Positions 1-11,856 of a stretch of DNA of 64,000 nucleotides are shown here, piece after piece. A program made the translations under genes and the position numbers. Every line of letters begins with the position of its first letter. The first letter of the stretch is position 1. The notes under the pieces were generated by a model. It had not been told where the DNA came from and did no database searches. It worked only from the letters and a program-made list of their open reading frames with translations. The stretch is from Brienomyrus brachyistius. Its lineage: Eukaryota > Chordata > Actinopteri > Osteoglossiformes > Mormyridae. The stretch spans positions 15,263,863 through 15,327,862 of the forward strand of contig NC_064535.1 of NCBI RefSeq assembly GCF_023856365.1, in the 5' to 3' direction.

Positions 1-269
1 TGGAAATCTTTGTGCATTTCCCTGCAGCCCGTGAACGTGAGAGCCACAATGCAGAAGTGGGAATATCTTTGCCCCCCTCAAAATTGATTCTTTACTTTAC
101 ATTCGTGCATTGAATCAGCATCTTAATAATCAATTCATCAAGATGCATCAATACGTCTTTCCACACCTAGTTCACTGCATGCACAATTAGCGGCAAGGTA
201 AGGATAAAGTAGGCAGAAAACACCAATGAGATGTCTGAGGGGTCTGTCATGTGTACCTCTGGTCTAACT
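1..269. other. unannotated non-coding sequence
   Basis: No gene, repeat or RNA was recognised. There is no open frame of note, and the sequence is of mixed composition with a short AT-rich patch around 120-170. Confidence 0.5.
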
Positions 270-800
270 TCATTTCTCATCATTCGGTGTTAACTGTGCT
301 CTTCACCTCTGTTATACCTGTTAACCCCCTTCTCATCTGGGTTAACTCTCTTTCCCACCACTGTTAATCTCTCCCCTGGCCTTAGTTATAACCATGAACT
401 GTTCCCTTCACCTTGTGTCTGATCGCATAACTCCAGAAGTGTCTTTCTCCTCATAACTGCTATCTCTTCCTCATCAAGGTTTCTATTAAAATCCCACAAA
501 TTTTCATTGAACTTTAACTCATCCTCAAATTCCTATTGACTCCACCCATCATCCTTAACCACTCCCCTCTCCCTGTTCATGATTGGTTCCTTCCATTTAT
601 ATAAGCCCCTTCCCCAATCACCCCTCCTCTCTGCACCCATCAACTATTGGCTCTCTGTCCATCTTAGGACTGTTGCCTCTAAATCCTCCAACCATCACTC
701 CTAGTCTCTCCACATCTCGATTCATCCCTCCCCTAATCTTTCCATCATTACTGTTCACTTTTTTATTCCTCTCCCGGCCAGTAGTTCCCAGGTCCAGCAA
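270..800. repeat. pyrimidine-rich, strand-asymmetric tract
   Basis: The plus strand is dominated by C and T over about 530 bases, with recurring GTTAAC/CTGTTA-like words between 285 and 480 that hint at a very decayed tandem repeat. I could not define a period. The open frames on both strands here (for example 583-858 plus) reflect this skewed composition. The predicted peptide is Ser/Pro/Leu-rich low complexity and matches no family I know. Confidence 0.4.
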
Positions 801-3800
801 TGCTGTTTGCAAAGAATATAATTGCTATCTAAATGAATATTTACCCTCTTTAAAATAGAATTATGTCTTAATCATGTTTTTATTGGGTGCCATGAATGCA
901 TATCCTAAGATCCCCGTTCAAATATTTGCTTAATTCTTTCACACTCACATATTGTGATTTAATGAAGTTTTAAGTGTAATAAAGAAATCTTATTATAACA
1001 AGGACTCAGTGTTAATATCCTCCCAGTGGTCGAAACCGATAAGCCAGACCGTTTTTTTTTTTAATTCCCCACCAAAAGCATCAGTGACATGAACCTTTCA
1101 TTAAAGGGCACTTTATTATGAGAAGAGATGATCCAGCGTAACGTTCATGGTAAGAATCCTCTGGAATTTTGCAATGGTCTACAGGATTCCCCTGTACCCT
1201 GGTACTCAACCGCTGGGCACCGTGCGGCCCTTGCTTTTTCAGAAATGTCTCCCTGCCTACACTGTTCCACTGTGAAGAAGGACGTGGACAACAATGACAG
1301 TGTCATGCATGACTAAGCGAGATATTTCCTGTTAAAGGTGCCACAAAATAAAGGAGAGGTGATAAGGGAGATGTTCGTACTATGCTCTGTAAGGCCTTCT
1401 CATACAAATGTAGATCATTTGAGCACCTAAATGCCAGTCAGCAAGCGCTAATTCATCACAATCTGAGCAGGGAGGGCCTCAATGCAGCATTATTAGCCAG
1501 TGTCGTTCTGCTACTACAGGAAAACACTAGCTGGGTATTTACAGCCCTCAGTGCACTAGCTATACCTACATTGTAGACTCGGTGCTGCTACCTATTTTTG
1601 GCTGTGGCTTGGCCCCAACCTGGAGAAGCCATCAATGAATCTAGGACAGTGATGTTGAGCATCTTAGAGAAAGGAGACCAGCTTCAGGCTAAGCTTCAGC
1701 TTCTCTCCATAATACTGTAGGACTGAAGGCCATCCTTTAGTACTATTCAGGGGTTTAAACCCCAGGTAGTATAGATGAAACCCATTGTAAAGGATCAGTA
1801 AGAGTAAGACTGAGGTGCAGATGTCAATGAGATTTTAGTTTAGATGGAGCAGAGTGTTCTGATCAGCACACATACAGCGGGACTAAGCGAGTCACGTGCC
1901 CCAGGCCACAGATGGCGGTGAATAACGAGCTGAGGTTCACAGCATCAAGAAGGGCGTCTAAAAGCGGCGGATGATTCAGTGTGTTATGTAATATGGTCGG
2001 CCCCCACATCCGTCCTAACGGCGTGGCGAAATAACCAAGAGACCGAGCTGAAAGAAATTTTTATATATGCCGGGATCCATGGTGGCAAACAGCTTCCCAA
2101 AGCCAGACTTCCGTGTTGAACAACTGCTGATAGACCCCCCCACCTGTGGGTGGCGCTGATGGGGGAAAAAAAGGAAGCCAGACGTTGTCCTCAGGAGAAG
2201 AAACCTTGGTGCGGGTGGGGAGTCGCCGCAGAGAAAACCAGAAGCGCGTCTATCCCTGACAGACAGCCTCCAAATTGCCGACAATTAGCTCACCCCCTTT
2301 TCCTCTCTCTGTTCTGCGTTCCGATTTTCATCCCCCTAAGAAAGCAATTAGGCGGGTGTGATCATTCGCAGCGTGGACGGGGGAGGTTACAGGAGCCCTG
2401 CAACCGGGACCTGGGAGCTAAGCCCTCCCCCATTTCTGCTCCGTTGCGTCATTTGAGCATTTACATAAATGGTATTCATATTCACACTCAGGGCCCGCAT
2501 TTAAATAAGAGTAAAATGGCTAAAAAATACACCATTTAATAACTATGAGTAATTTAACTTTTCCTATATAGTGTTTTATGGGGTCCTTAAATGCCGTAGG
2601 TCAGGAATTCGTTTTAATCACAGCTACTGGATATCATGCAACATTGGCTTCTGACACTGTTGAGTTTTCTTTAGTTGCTTTGAGGGTTTTTTTTTTCGGT
2701 TGTACAGTGAAAGGAACAGAGAAAGAGTTTCTATCAGCTGCAGGATCTAGGATGGCCACCACGACGTGCAGAATAAGGGACACTTAAATTCCAGCCAGAA
2801 CTGGACTAGGTTAGGTTAACGTGGAGGAGGATGACCAGCACTACAGCCACATCGTCCCCATTTAACATCAGATTAGTACCACCGACGGCTGAAATATCCC
2901 TGTAAGCGCTGCAGAAAGGACCCTTTCGAAATACGACGTAAAACAGGCCACATTACGGGACATTAATGTTTAAGCAGAAAGGCATTAGGAGGCCAGCTGA
3001 CGCTCTATGCATAATTGATCACTCAGATAGAGAGTGATGCCCTGGATATTTCCCAGATTAACAGCCGGAAAAGCAAAGAAATACGTCAGAATCATGTCAG
3101 CAGGGGAAAACAAACGCTAATGCGGACTCGCTAAAACCAGGCTGGGATTTTCGCTGTTGTTTTTGTTCTGTCATCTACTGAACGCATGCCCTCACAAAGT
3201 CCTCTATAAATAGATGAGATAAGGGTGAAAAAAATCCCTGCCCCCTCCCCCCTTCTCCCCCCCCACACACCTCCCGAGCGGAGAGCGACAGGAGTTTTGT
3301 AGGTTGTCAGGTAGCATTATGGGGTAGGAGAGACAGCACCGCAAGGTAGATTTTGAGGGCCATCAGAACACCATGCAGCCATACAGCTTTTGGGGTAGGG
3401 TGGGGGGCAGATTTTCGCAGGGAGGCTGCGAAGGCTGGTCGTCGAGGTCAGGGGCTTCCGGAGAGCTAATCATAGCTCAGGCTACCGGCTCAAAGTTCAA
3501 GCTACCGTATAAGTTTAGCACGAATGCTAACGACAAAATTAATAGCCAGCAAGACATTACAATGTTGCTGGGGTGAGTTTCTAGCCATGTAAAGGAGGAA
3601 CCCATCTTTCTGATAACTGTGGATTTAATATATTTCCTTGTTGAGTTTTTATAATGAAATGGGAAATTTTTGTTTGTTAGCCTCAAGCTCTTTTTTTTAA
3701 ATCGGTAGAAAGCTTGTGTCATTGCCATTATGAAAGACACTAAAGGATTGAGACAGCTTTACAGGTGCTGCGGCTACGGCGCGCTAAAGAACGATGTGCG

Positions 3801-4784
3801 GGTGAGGTTCAGGCTTTAGGGGCTGATCCTGGACCTGCTCAATAATTTAGCTGATGATGATTAAGCCTGAAGTTTCTGAAGCTATTCTTAATAAGCCGCC
3901 GAGAACAGAGAATGGGAAAGTGATGGATTATGGGTAGGGAATCTGGATCGGCTAGTTGTTTTGGATGACGGAGGGTGATATTCTGAGCACAGGGGGTCTG
4001 TGGGAAGAGCGTGAGGGGATCCGTGCTCACCTGTTACCCCCCACCCCAACCCCTCCCGGATATGGCGGGATCAGCACGGAGGCTCTCATTAGTGGGAGCA
4101 CAGGAGGGATGGATGCCCCCCAGCGCCTGACTCCAGATGGGAGAAGATCTTTGATGGTGCAGCCAGTGGGAGGGGGGCTCTAACTTGGGCTGGGGGGGGG
4201 TGGCTTATTTCAAGGTACAGAAGAAAAACAAAAAAATAAAAAACAAAAGAAAAGGAGAGCAGTATTTTTAGCTGATCTATATTTTCTCCATTCACAGCTG
4301 CTTCACGGTCCACCTGCAGCTGCCCCCAAAGCGAGTGATGGGAGAGGAGAAGGGAGACGGAGGCATGATGGGTGGGGGCGGGGAAGGAGGGCGACTGGTG
4401 CCAGGCAAGCGGGGGGCCCCTGATCTCTATCCATGGCCCTCTGAGCCATCACCCCCTGGCGTTAAAAGACAACGACATCAGCAGCCCGATCGATCAAATG
4501 TGCTTCCGATAGGCGAGGGCGGGATTAGTAACCACGGCGATCATGCAGGGCCTGAAGCCGGGAGATTGACACAGTAGCATGTCTTCGAGCAGGTCTGGGT
4601 GCCGTAACGTCTTATGATGTCTTTGCAATAAGATAGTGTTCATTGTGCTGCTGTGGAACGTGACGGGTCAGAAAGGGAAACCTCAGAGAATGAAGCAGAC
4701 TGTCTCCAGCACTCCAGTTTTGGGGCATCCCTCAGGAACGATGCTGGGGTAGGATGGTTGGTAGCACTGTACTCCCTACCTCCA
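801..4784. other. unannotated non-coding sequence
   Basis: No supportable gene over about 4 kb. Visible details are a 14-base perfect palindrome GGGGTTTAAACCCC near 1751-1764, a C-rich/CT tract at about 3235-3275, and an A-rich tract at 4225-4255. The only coding-like piece is a frame open from about 4299 to 4577; it is discussed as a finding and not called as a gene. Confidence 0.5.
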
Positions 4785-4920
4785 GGGTTGGCTGCTTCAT
4801 TAGCAGCCCTGGGGAGCTTGCATGTTCTCCCCCTGCTGCTTGGGTTTCCTCTGCTTTCCTCCAACAGCCCATACAGTTAGGCATATCCGCGGTGAATTGC
4901 CCGTAACTGGAGACTGTGCA
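4785..4920 (+). mobile_element. diverged L2/Maui-type LINE or derived SINE 3' fragment
   Basis: The word GAGCTTGCATGTTCTCCCC followed by GGGTTTCCTC and later GAATTGCCCGTA is the order seen in the better preserved copy at 55208-55480. That order is typical of fish L2-like 3' ends and the SINEs that share them. The fragment is heavily diverged and lacks the GGATAAGCGG tail. Confidence 0.55.
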
Positions 4921-5046
4921 TGAGCACAGTGTCATAAGAAGGGTAAGAGTATGTGGGTATTGATTAGTTTGGTCAGCAAGTGGACTGATGAAGAAGATTG
5001 GGTATGGAAAGTAAGCTGTTAGAATCATCAGGATTTAGTAAAGGAC

Positions 5047-5372
5047 ACGCACACACACACACACACACACACAAACTGTCCATTCATTTCTATGGGAAAC
5101 ACCCTAATCCCAACAATGACGACCTTAACCCCTAACCAGCCCTAACCTTAACCATAAGCAACCAAGAAAAATTCAAGACTTTTGGAATTTTTAGTTTCTT
5201 GATTGTATTCGAAGATTTTTCTAAAATTCAGGTTTATATTGCAGGGACTTGAAAATGTCCCTACAAGCTAAAAATGAACAGATTTCACCACATTGTGAGG
5301 TCTTTTTTCATATTTTCACTCTACACACACACGCACAGACACACACACTCATACACACAAACACACACACAA
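5047..5372 (+). repeat. TCCCCACA dispersed repeat, copy A
   Basis: A (CA)n run at 5047-5073 is followed by a box reading GTCCATTCATTTCTATGGG, a TTAACC-rich stretch, a TTTTTAGTTTC block, a short inverted repeat around CACATTGTG, and another CA-rich run to 5372. The same boxes occur in the same order at 16461-16765 and, reversed, at 57273-57580 and 57581-57795. It is therefore an interspersed family with microsatellite-like ends. I cannot name the family. A non-autonomous DNA element or SINE-like unit is possible. Confidence 0.7.
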
Positions 5373-6039
5373 TCAATACACTGGAAGCCCTGGGCTTGGA
5401 TTCAGACCCACAGCTCTGGAAATGGGGGGAGGGGGGTAGAGACAATGAACCTGACTATAATATATCTTTTTCTGCACAGGTCCTTAAAGTCATTTGTCTG
5501 ACTTCAGAGCAGCTCCAGAGTAGAGACACTGAGGACAGAAACAGGTTGCACTGAGAAACTGAGCTCCGTTTTCCTGTGTGTTAAGAAGCATTTTTCTCCA
5601 TGTGACCTTTGGAGGTTTCGCTTTGGCCTGGCAGAATCGATCACTGCAGATGTGATGAGTGTGTTTCAGCATCGTGCCACCTGCTTCCCCAGGGATGCGT
5701 GGGGGTGCATTGGGGAGGGGGGGTGGTCATGCCCCTCCAGGGTAGAGGGAAGCGTGCATCTGCCTGCAGATTCAGGCACGCCTCCTCCTGGTGCTTTCCA
5801 TGCCCCCCCCCCAAAACTGCGTGAATTGTTCTGGAGGATGAAAGGGTACGGCGTAACCCCTTCGGGACTGAGGCAATCAAAACAATATCCTCCCAAAACT
5901 GATGGAGTCTGGGTGTAACTGAATAAGCACAAGCTGTAAAACCAAACGCTGAGATGTTCAGGATGCCATGTCGTGCTCAACACATACTGGTGTTAACTGA
6001 TGCAGGGGGGTCACCTAGGAGCAGGGGTATATTCAAGAG
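5373..6039. other. unannotated non-coding sequence
   Basis: No gene or repeat recognised. Overlapping open frames on both strands between 5490 and 5980 are mutual shadows in a GC-rich stretch. None has a recognisable domain. Confidence 0.45.
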
Positions 6040-6178
6040 TGAGACCACATGGGTATGGGTTACTCACCGATTTGAAACATATCATTGGCTAATGATAAGC
6101 TTGGCTCCTGCGTATGAATTATGGCCGTCTCCTGCCCCCCACCTTAACAAAATCCTCGAATCAGCCCTGCCTAAAAAG
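6040..6178 (+). repeat. dispersed repeat family 2, copy 1
   Basis: The core ATATCATTGGCTAATGATA, followed by TTGGCTCCTGCGTATGAATT and CCACCTTAACAAAATCCT, matches the reverse complement of 11487-11590, where the words read ATATCATTGGTTAATGATA, TTGGCCCCTCTGTATGAATT and TTCACCTTAAAAAAATGCT. Two diverged copies in opposite orientation within 5.5 kb show an interspersed element. Its class is not evident. Confidence 0.6.
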
Positions 6179-7450
6179 GAGGTGAGCTGAAGGCATCCTG
6201 GCATGACTCATAACCCTAGCAGCTCCAGGGGAACATCGTGTGGATGATCACCTCTCTAACATGGCCCCACTTACCGACTGGGATCCGAACCACTGACCTA
6301 CTGCAGCTCAAAAGCCCCGCCTCACATGCTCAATCACACTTCCTCCCCACACCCCGTTTGGCCTTAAATTGTTGGGCGATTGTGTCGATTTGCAATATCA
6401 CTGTGTGAGGGAGGTGCTACACGCTTCCGTAATGATACCTAATTGCGATTACACTGAAGGAGGCTGCAGCTGGAAACCATCAATCCCAGTGGGCTTCGCC
6501 AGCGGGGACCAAGTTCCCCTCAGGGTGTCGAAAACAAAGAGATGGACAGATTAGGGTCTGCTTCGTGTTCTTAATGTCACGCGTTATTATAACGGAGTGA
6601 CATTAATCACATCTCTCTGACAGGGACCCTGACCTTCCTCTAGCACGCTCATTTAAATCGTTTGGTGATTAAGAGGGTAACTTCTGCTTTACTCCGCCCG
6701 CTTTCAGAGAATCTCCTCGATTAAGCATCGTTTGGAAATGGGGCAGCTCATCCACACCAGCGATGGACACAAAACCCACACTAAGGCTTCCACCTCAGCT
6801 CTGTGGAACAAGAGCAGTAGCTTGTGCCCGGTTGACAAATTGTAACACAACATTGTCCCTTTCCACCGCCCACCTACACGTAGGACTATGTGTATCACAG
6901 CAACACAACACTCCCTCTTATGGTCCCAGTGAATCGTTGCTGCACTGTATTGTGGGAGAACAGCTGTTAGCCCTACTGTAATAAAGATTTAAGCATTATG
7001 TTCACACAGAGAGAGCCGTGCTCTATGCCAGTTGTGCAGTGATGACTTGTTGATCGCATCAAAGCAGGATTGGCTGGCAAGTTGAGCCCATTGGTCCGTG
7101 CGTAAGCCGGCACCTACATACGTGTCAGGTCGCATAGCTGCGTGCGTGCGCGTCTGTGCTTTGTCAGAGCGGGGGAGGGGTGCCACAGACATGGCACGGC
7201 ATGAGGTGACCTCTTAAATTCCTGGTGAATAAAATGTCAGCAGGCGGCAGGGGGCTTTTGAGAGGCGCGGCAGAAGGCCAGGCAGGGAGGGGTGAAAGTT
7301 CACACGCACCTCAGTGCAGCCTTTGTTAACGGGGACTCTGAGCCAGCAAGCAGCCAGGTCTGGAGCATGGGGGGGGGGTGGCAACGAGCGGAGATGGAGG
7401 AAAATCATTAAAGCAGCGGGATCCCGTCCTGTCTCAGCCAGTCATTCCCA
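6179..7450. other. unannotated non-coding sequence
   Basis: No gene seen. Between about 6560 and 6680 an AT-balanced stretch with TTATTATAACGG, ATTAATCAC and CATTTAAATCG looks like regulatory-type unique DNA, but this is only an impression. A GGTTCGGATCC box-B-like word lies on the minus strand near 6280 and was not accepted as a tRNA. Confidence 0.4.
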
Positions 7451-7880
7451 GCTCTCCCTCCCTCCTTCCCTCCCCGTCTCTCTCTCTCTCCACCTGCTGT
7501 ATTTCTTTCATTACCTATAACTCTCCTTCTCACTAAGTCTTACACCATCTCTGTAAGTTTGACTGTTTGTTTCTTTGTTTCTCTATCACTGTTTTTTCTT
7601 TATCTCTGCCTTTCACTGTCTCTGTCGCTCTTTTTCTCTCTCCCGCTTACTATCTCTTTATCTCTTTGCTTCTCACTATATCTCTTTCTTTATCTCACTC
7701 CCTCTCACCGTCCTTCTTTCTCTACCTCTCTGCCTCACACTGTCTCACTCTTTCTTTTTCTGCCTCTCACTATCTGTCTCTTATTTCCTGCCTCTCATGC
7801 TCTCTTACGCTTCTCTTTGTTCTCTCGCTGTCTCTCTCTTTCTCTCTCGCTCTCCCAGCCTCTCCCTCCCCATGTCTAAT
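7451..7880. repeat. (CT)n/(TCTT)n polypyrimidine tract
   Basis: About 430 bases of nearly uninterrupted C and T on the plus strand, with short words TCTC, TTTC and CACTGTCTC recurring. All three plus frames stay open because stop codons need purines, which explains the three overlapping Leu/Ser/Phe-rich open frames here. It is followed at 7957-7972 by a short (CA)n run. Confidence 0.9.
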
Positions 7881-8191
7881 CTCCCACATCTCAGATATGA
7901 AAGACAATGCCCAAAAGCACTGCACAGATGAGAACAAGAGACCCCCCCCACACACACACACACACAGACAGCAATGGATCAGCTCTATCCACCAGTGGGT
8001 GGGGGGGTCCGCGTCTGCCCTGAGGTGATAACTACACCATGTCTTCAGCGCGCATGAACTCAGCTGACCCTCTGACTCCGACAGGAACAGCGTGGGCGCT
8101 GCTAACATTATTTTAAACAATATAAGTCTCATTACCCGTTTGTCAAGCGCAGGCGTACAGTCAGGAACTGAATTTCAGCTGGATGATACAT

Positions 8192-8300
8192 TTTGGGGGT
8201 GGCACAGTGTCTAACACCTCCAGGGCTGTGGTTTCCAACAGCCCCCTCCCCCCCCCAACTCCCTGACTCTGTGCGTGTCGTTTGCATGTAGTATGCATGT
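8192..8300 (+). mobile_element. diverged L2/SINE-type 5' module fragment
   Basis: Words resembling the shared fish head-to-body module are present: GGGGTGGCACAGTG, CTCCAGGGCTGTGG, then TGCATGTAGTATGCATGTCC. The fragment is short and eroded. It could be part of a tRNA- or V-SINE-like unit using an L2 tail. Confidence 0.4.
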
Positions 8301-8627
8301 CCTTCCCATGTTATCTCACAGCCCGTGTTACCAAAGGGTTCTGTCTGCCACAGCAGAGCTCTGCACAAGCTATGGATACAGATAAATGGATGATTCACTA
8401 CTCCCCCCCCCTCCACTACCCCCACGAGAGAAGGAAATATAAATAAATAGCTGTTTAATGACAAAGGTCAGTAAGAGTGCTCTCTCGCTCTGCGAAGCAG
8501 CATAAATTCGGCTTCTGCTGCTGTAAACATGGAAACCGCTGGTTCTCACTTACTGTATTCTGAACGGTAATGACACCTACAGTAATATAAATGTGAGGTG
8601 GAATCCATGTATTTGATGGAGACGGGA

Positions 8628-8800
8628 CTTTCTCTTTTCTCTTCCACTTTTACTTCCTGTCTCACTGTATTTTTGTCTCTTCCTCCTTTATTTCCTTGAT
8701 CTCTCCCTTTAACTCCCTCTCCCCCCATCCTTCTCCCCCATTTTCCTCCTTTGGCACCCTCTGTAACCCCTCCCGCCCCGTAGGTCCCACATTTCACCCC
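8628..8800. repeat. pyrimidine-rich tract
   Basis: T/C-rich plus-strand stretch with TTCTCTTTTCTCTTCC and CCTCTCCCCCCATCC. No regular period. The minus-strand frame across it yields a Gly/Lys/Arg/Glu-rich low-complexity peptide. Confidence 0.6.
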
Positions 8801-8999
8801 TCCTCCCGTTAAGTGTATTGCCTGCAGTTACAAACATCGCCGCTCTCCCTCACCTCCTCTCATGTCAGAAGCTCTCGGCCCGTGACCTTGAACCTGTTCA
8901 TCCCGCCGTATTTGCGATGGCACCAGAAAGAGAGACCACCCTCAGAAGGGGATACCCGCTCTCCTAACTCCAGATCAGAGAGGCCCAGGCTGCGTGGCA

Positions 9000-9270
9000 C
9001 GGCTTGCCGACGTGGCACTTCCAGTCTTGACCGCTGAGCGAACGGCCAGCCGCCCCGTGGCTGAAAGCCTGTCAGCTGCGAAACAAAGACGGCAGCCGCG
9101 CCGTGCTTCTCCAGCGCTGCAGACGGCCGTCAGGCTCGCGTGCGCGTCAGTGTGCCCATGCGGGACCACGAGAGAGAGAGGGAGAGAGCCCATGGGGAGG
9201 CGCGTCATATGGGACTCCCATCTGCTGCGTCTCCAGGCCGAGGTAGACGACGCCGGATCCGGGAGGCTGC
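9000..9270. other. CpG-dense segment
   Basis: CG dinucleotides are frequent here (for example CCGACG, GCGAACGG, AGCCGCGCCG, GCGTGCGCG, GACGACGCCGG) while most of the window is CpG-poor. Both strands have open frames (plus 8994-9284, minus 8975-9208), as expected from low stop density in GC-rich DNA. No protein family is recognisable. A small CpG island or an unmethylated regulatory element is possible; an unrecognised exon cannot be excluded. Confidence 0.4.
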
Positions 9271-9929
9271 CAGAGGAGTGCTGATCCCTTTGACAGTGCC
9301 AACTCCTGCTCTTTTCTCCTGATTAGAAGCCTTTCAGCATAACATCATTGTTTACGCCCCCCCACCCCTCGAAGCCGTCCTATGCCTGTCTAACTCTGGG
9401 TATAAGATGCACCGAACACCTGCGCTCACAGTACTGGGGGGGGGGGATGGCATTAGCCAGAAATTAAACAACATCAGCAAAGTGTGTTTGTTTTTCCTCG
9501 CGCATAAATAAATGAGATTGGTGTAGTGCAAGTCCCGCTGTGGAAGGGGTAGCCTCTGGCTGCGAGCAGTGCTGAGTCCTCCTGGCAGCCAGAGGGCGAG
9601 CTTGAACACAAACCAACATCCCTAAGTGAGACAGCCGCATGTATGTCACTCACAAGGGAGACACTGATGCACGGATGTCATACACGGAGGAAACTCTTCC
9701 CTTTGACAGCCTACTCCGGCCCCGCCTACCACCCCGAAGTGATATCTCTGCGATTCGGAGCGGCGGTGAGGTAGATTAAAGCGGTTTCCCATCAGTGTGG
9801 GCCACTGCGGCTTCCAAAATAAACACTCACAGACACGGCAGGTGTGGGAGGGAGGAGATCGCAGGCGCCTCGACGCTCACGCTGCTAATTCAGCTCCGCT
9901 GAGCTGCTCTCGGCATTCGCACATTCGCC

Positions 9930-10030
9930 GGTCCTGTCAGTGCACGCTAATTAAAAATAATAACTGACATGAGTAAGGTTTAAAGGCTAATTAGCATATA
10001 TTCCTCTGTGCTGTATTTTCACCGTTTCTA
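9930..10030. promoter_or_regulatory. homeodomain-site-rich, enhancer-like segment
   Basis: GCTAATTAAAAATAATAAC and GGCTAATTAGCATATA place several TAATTA/TAAT cores within 60 bases, beside non-repetitive flanks. This is the composition of many vertebrate developmental non-coding elements. Function and conservation are inferred, not shown. Confidence 0.25.
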
Positions 10031-10222
10031 ATCAACACCCTCACACATCTACTTTTAGATCTAAGGAAAAAATTATATATACATTTGGTGCAATTAAGAA
10101 GAGAGTATGCATTCAAAATAAATGTCAAAACAAAAAACATTATTTTGCTTTGTCTGTTCTGGCACCATCAATGAGACAAGGTTTTATACATATAAAAGAA
10201 ATACACAAGAAATTGATATGCA

Positions 10223-10395
<173 letters not shown>

Positions 10396-11486
10396 AAACT
10401 CCATGTGGCGCATGCCCTGGCCCACTACACTACCATTACCCCCCGGTGTGGCCAATGGCTGCCTGGCACACGATCACTCCGGGGCTGGCACAGAGGGGAG
10501 GTCCTCTGGGCCACTGGGCACTGCAGAGGGCTCCTCCTCCTCAGTAGGGGCTTATGGGATCGCCTGGGGCTTACAGCCAGAACGATCCCACCATATGCTC
10601 TCCTCTTACTTTCTAACTCCATTTCGTTTGACATATTTAGCACGGAGGCGTGTTAAATGACAGATGGAGGGAAATCGATACGGGCACATGTCCTCCACGG
10701 GCCAGCGAGGAGGTGTTATTTTAAACCTTGAGAAAATAACAAATACGGACTACTGTCACATCACTTACTGACATGATGGTAAACTATTAGTGTCCGGAAT
10801 GTTCTGCGGCCCAGAAGCACCCACCATTGAAAACCTTCTTCATCATCACCCCCGGGGTGAGGGGCTCACGGCCCCTGGACCCCCTGCAGAGGACAGCTGA
10901 TGCCACTAGAGCCCTGATGGCGTTCACCTGAGGTGGCCAAGCATGTGGGTGGGTAGGTGGTGGTGGTGGGGGGGGGCATCTTCCCGGGAATCAGCTCAAA
11001 TTGCTTCGGAATTGATTTCTATATCTGCGTCTCCCCGGTGACTTAATATGCACTGCTCTGTTATGATGAATGAAATGTGACATTTCTATGCCCCCCCCAC
11101 CTGAGTTTGCTTCCCAAACAACCGTTTCCTCAGTGGATCCTCCCCCGCGACCCGGTAATATTAACGCTAAGGTTCAGTGATAGTGCCCCCCCATGAATGA
11201 GCACCCCCCTGCCAGGTAGCAAATGAGGATTCATGCCGACGTGTCGTGCAGAAGGTCAACCAGCGGCTCGCCGCTTTAAAGGGGAGTCGCACGCTGTAAA
11301 TCACATGGATGGTGACCCCCAACTCAGGATGCATCCCTGTCACCCACGGCATCACATGTTTAAGGGAGATTCAAGGCCCTTAGCTGATGACGCAGACCAC
11401 AGACAGGCGACTTGTACTGCCTGAACATTCCTGATTGGCCCTCATGTGTATGAAAAAGTCTGGTTTGTCCATTCACTGATGTCTAA
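10396..11486. other. unannotated non-coding sequence
   Basis: No gene or recognised repeat. A GGTGGTGGTGGGGGG stretch lies near 10955-10977. Otherwise unique-looking sequence. Confidence 0.45.
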
Positions 11487-11690
11487 TTAGGGGCAATTCT
11501 AGCATTTTTTTAAGGTGAAGGGTATAAAGGGGGCATAATTCATACAGAGGGGCCAACCCTATCATTAACCAATGATATATTTTGAACTGATGAATGACAG
11601 AGGAGGGGGCATTCCACTGGCCAATCAGTTTTCAGCTGGGGCCAGCGGCCCCGAGGCCACACCCCTATATACACGCATGTAATTAGTATT
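11487..11690 (-). repeat. dispersed repeat family 2, copy 2
   Basis: Read on the minus strand, this carries the same ordered boxes as 6040-6178 (ATATCATTGGTTAATGATA, TGTATGAATTATG, CACCTTAAAAAAATG). It extends further to include GGCCAGTGGAATGCCCCC and GGGGTGTGGCC. This copy is longer than copy 1. Confidence 0.6.
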
Positions 11691-11838
11691 TAATCGATCC
11701 CAGCGACCTGAACCAGTAAATTTCTGTTTCCAAGAACCGCTGCCTCCCAAGGCCCTGGTGCCTACAGAATATGAAACCATTCCTTCACCCATCCATCAAT
11801 CATGTTTGAAGATCTAGCGGAGAAAGGACCTGTCTCAG

Positions 11839-11856
11839 ACAGCAGGAGGTGCTATA
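11839..11856 (+). promoter_or_regulatory. CTCF-like motif (weak)
   Basis: GACAGCAGGAGGTGCTAT differs at one core position from the remembered vertebrate CTCF core CAGCAGGAGGCGCTA. Motif match only. Confidence 0.25.

Noticed and set aside
6230..6330. tRNA-like B box (GGTTCGGATCC on the minus strand)
   Set aside because: No convincing A box at the right distance and no cloverleaf by eye. At best a decayed SINE head.
7559..8028. Three overlapping plus frames of 106-153 codons
   Set aside because: They run through a CT tract where stop codons are nearly impossible. The peptides are Leu/Ser/Phe low complexity.
8975..9284. Exon in the CpG-dense segment
   Set aside because: Both strands are open and neither peptide resembles a known family. 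GC richness alone explains the open frames.
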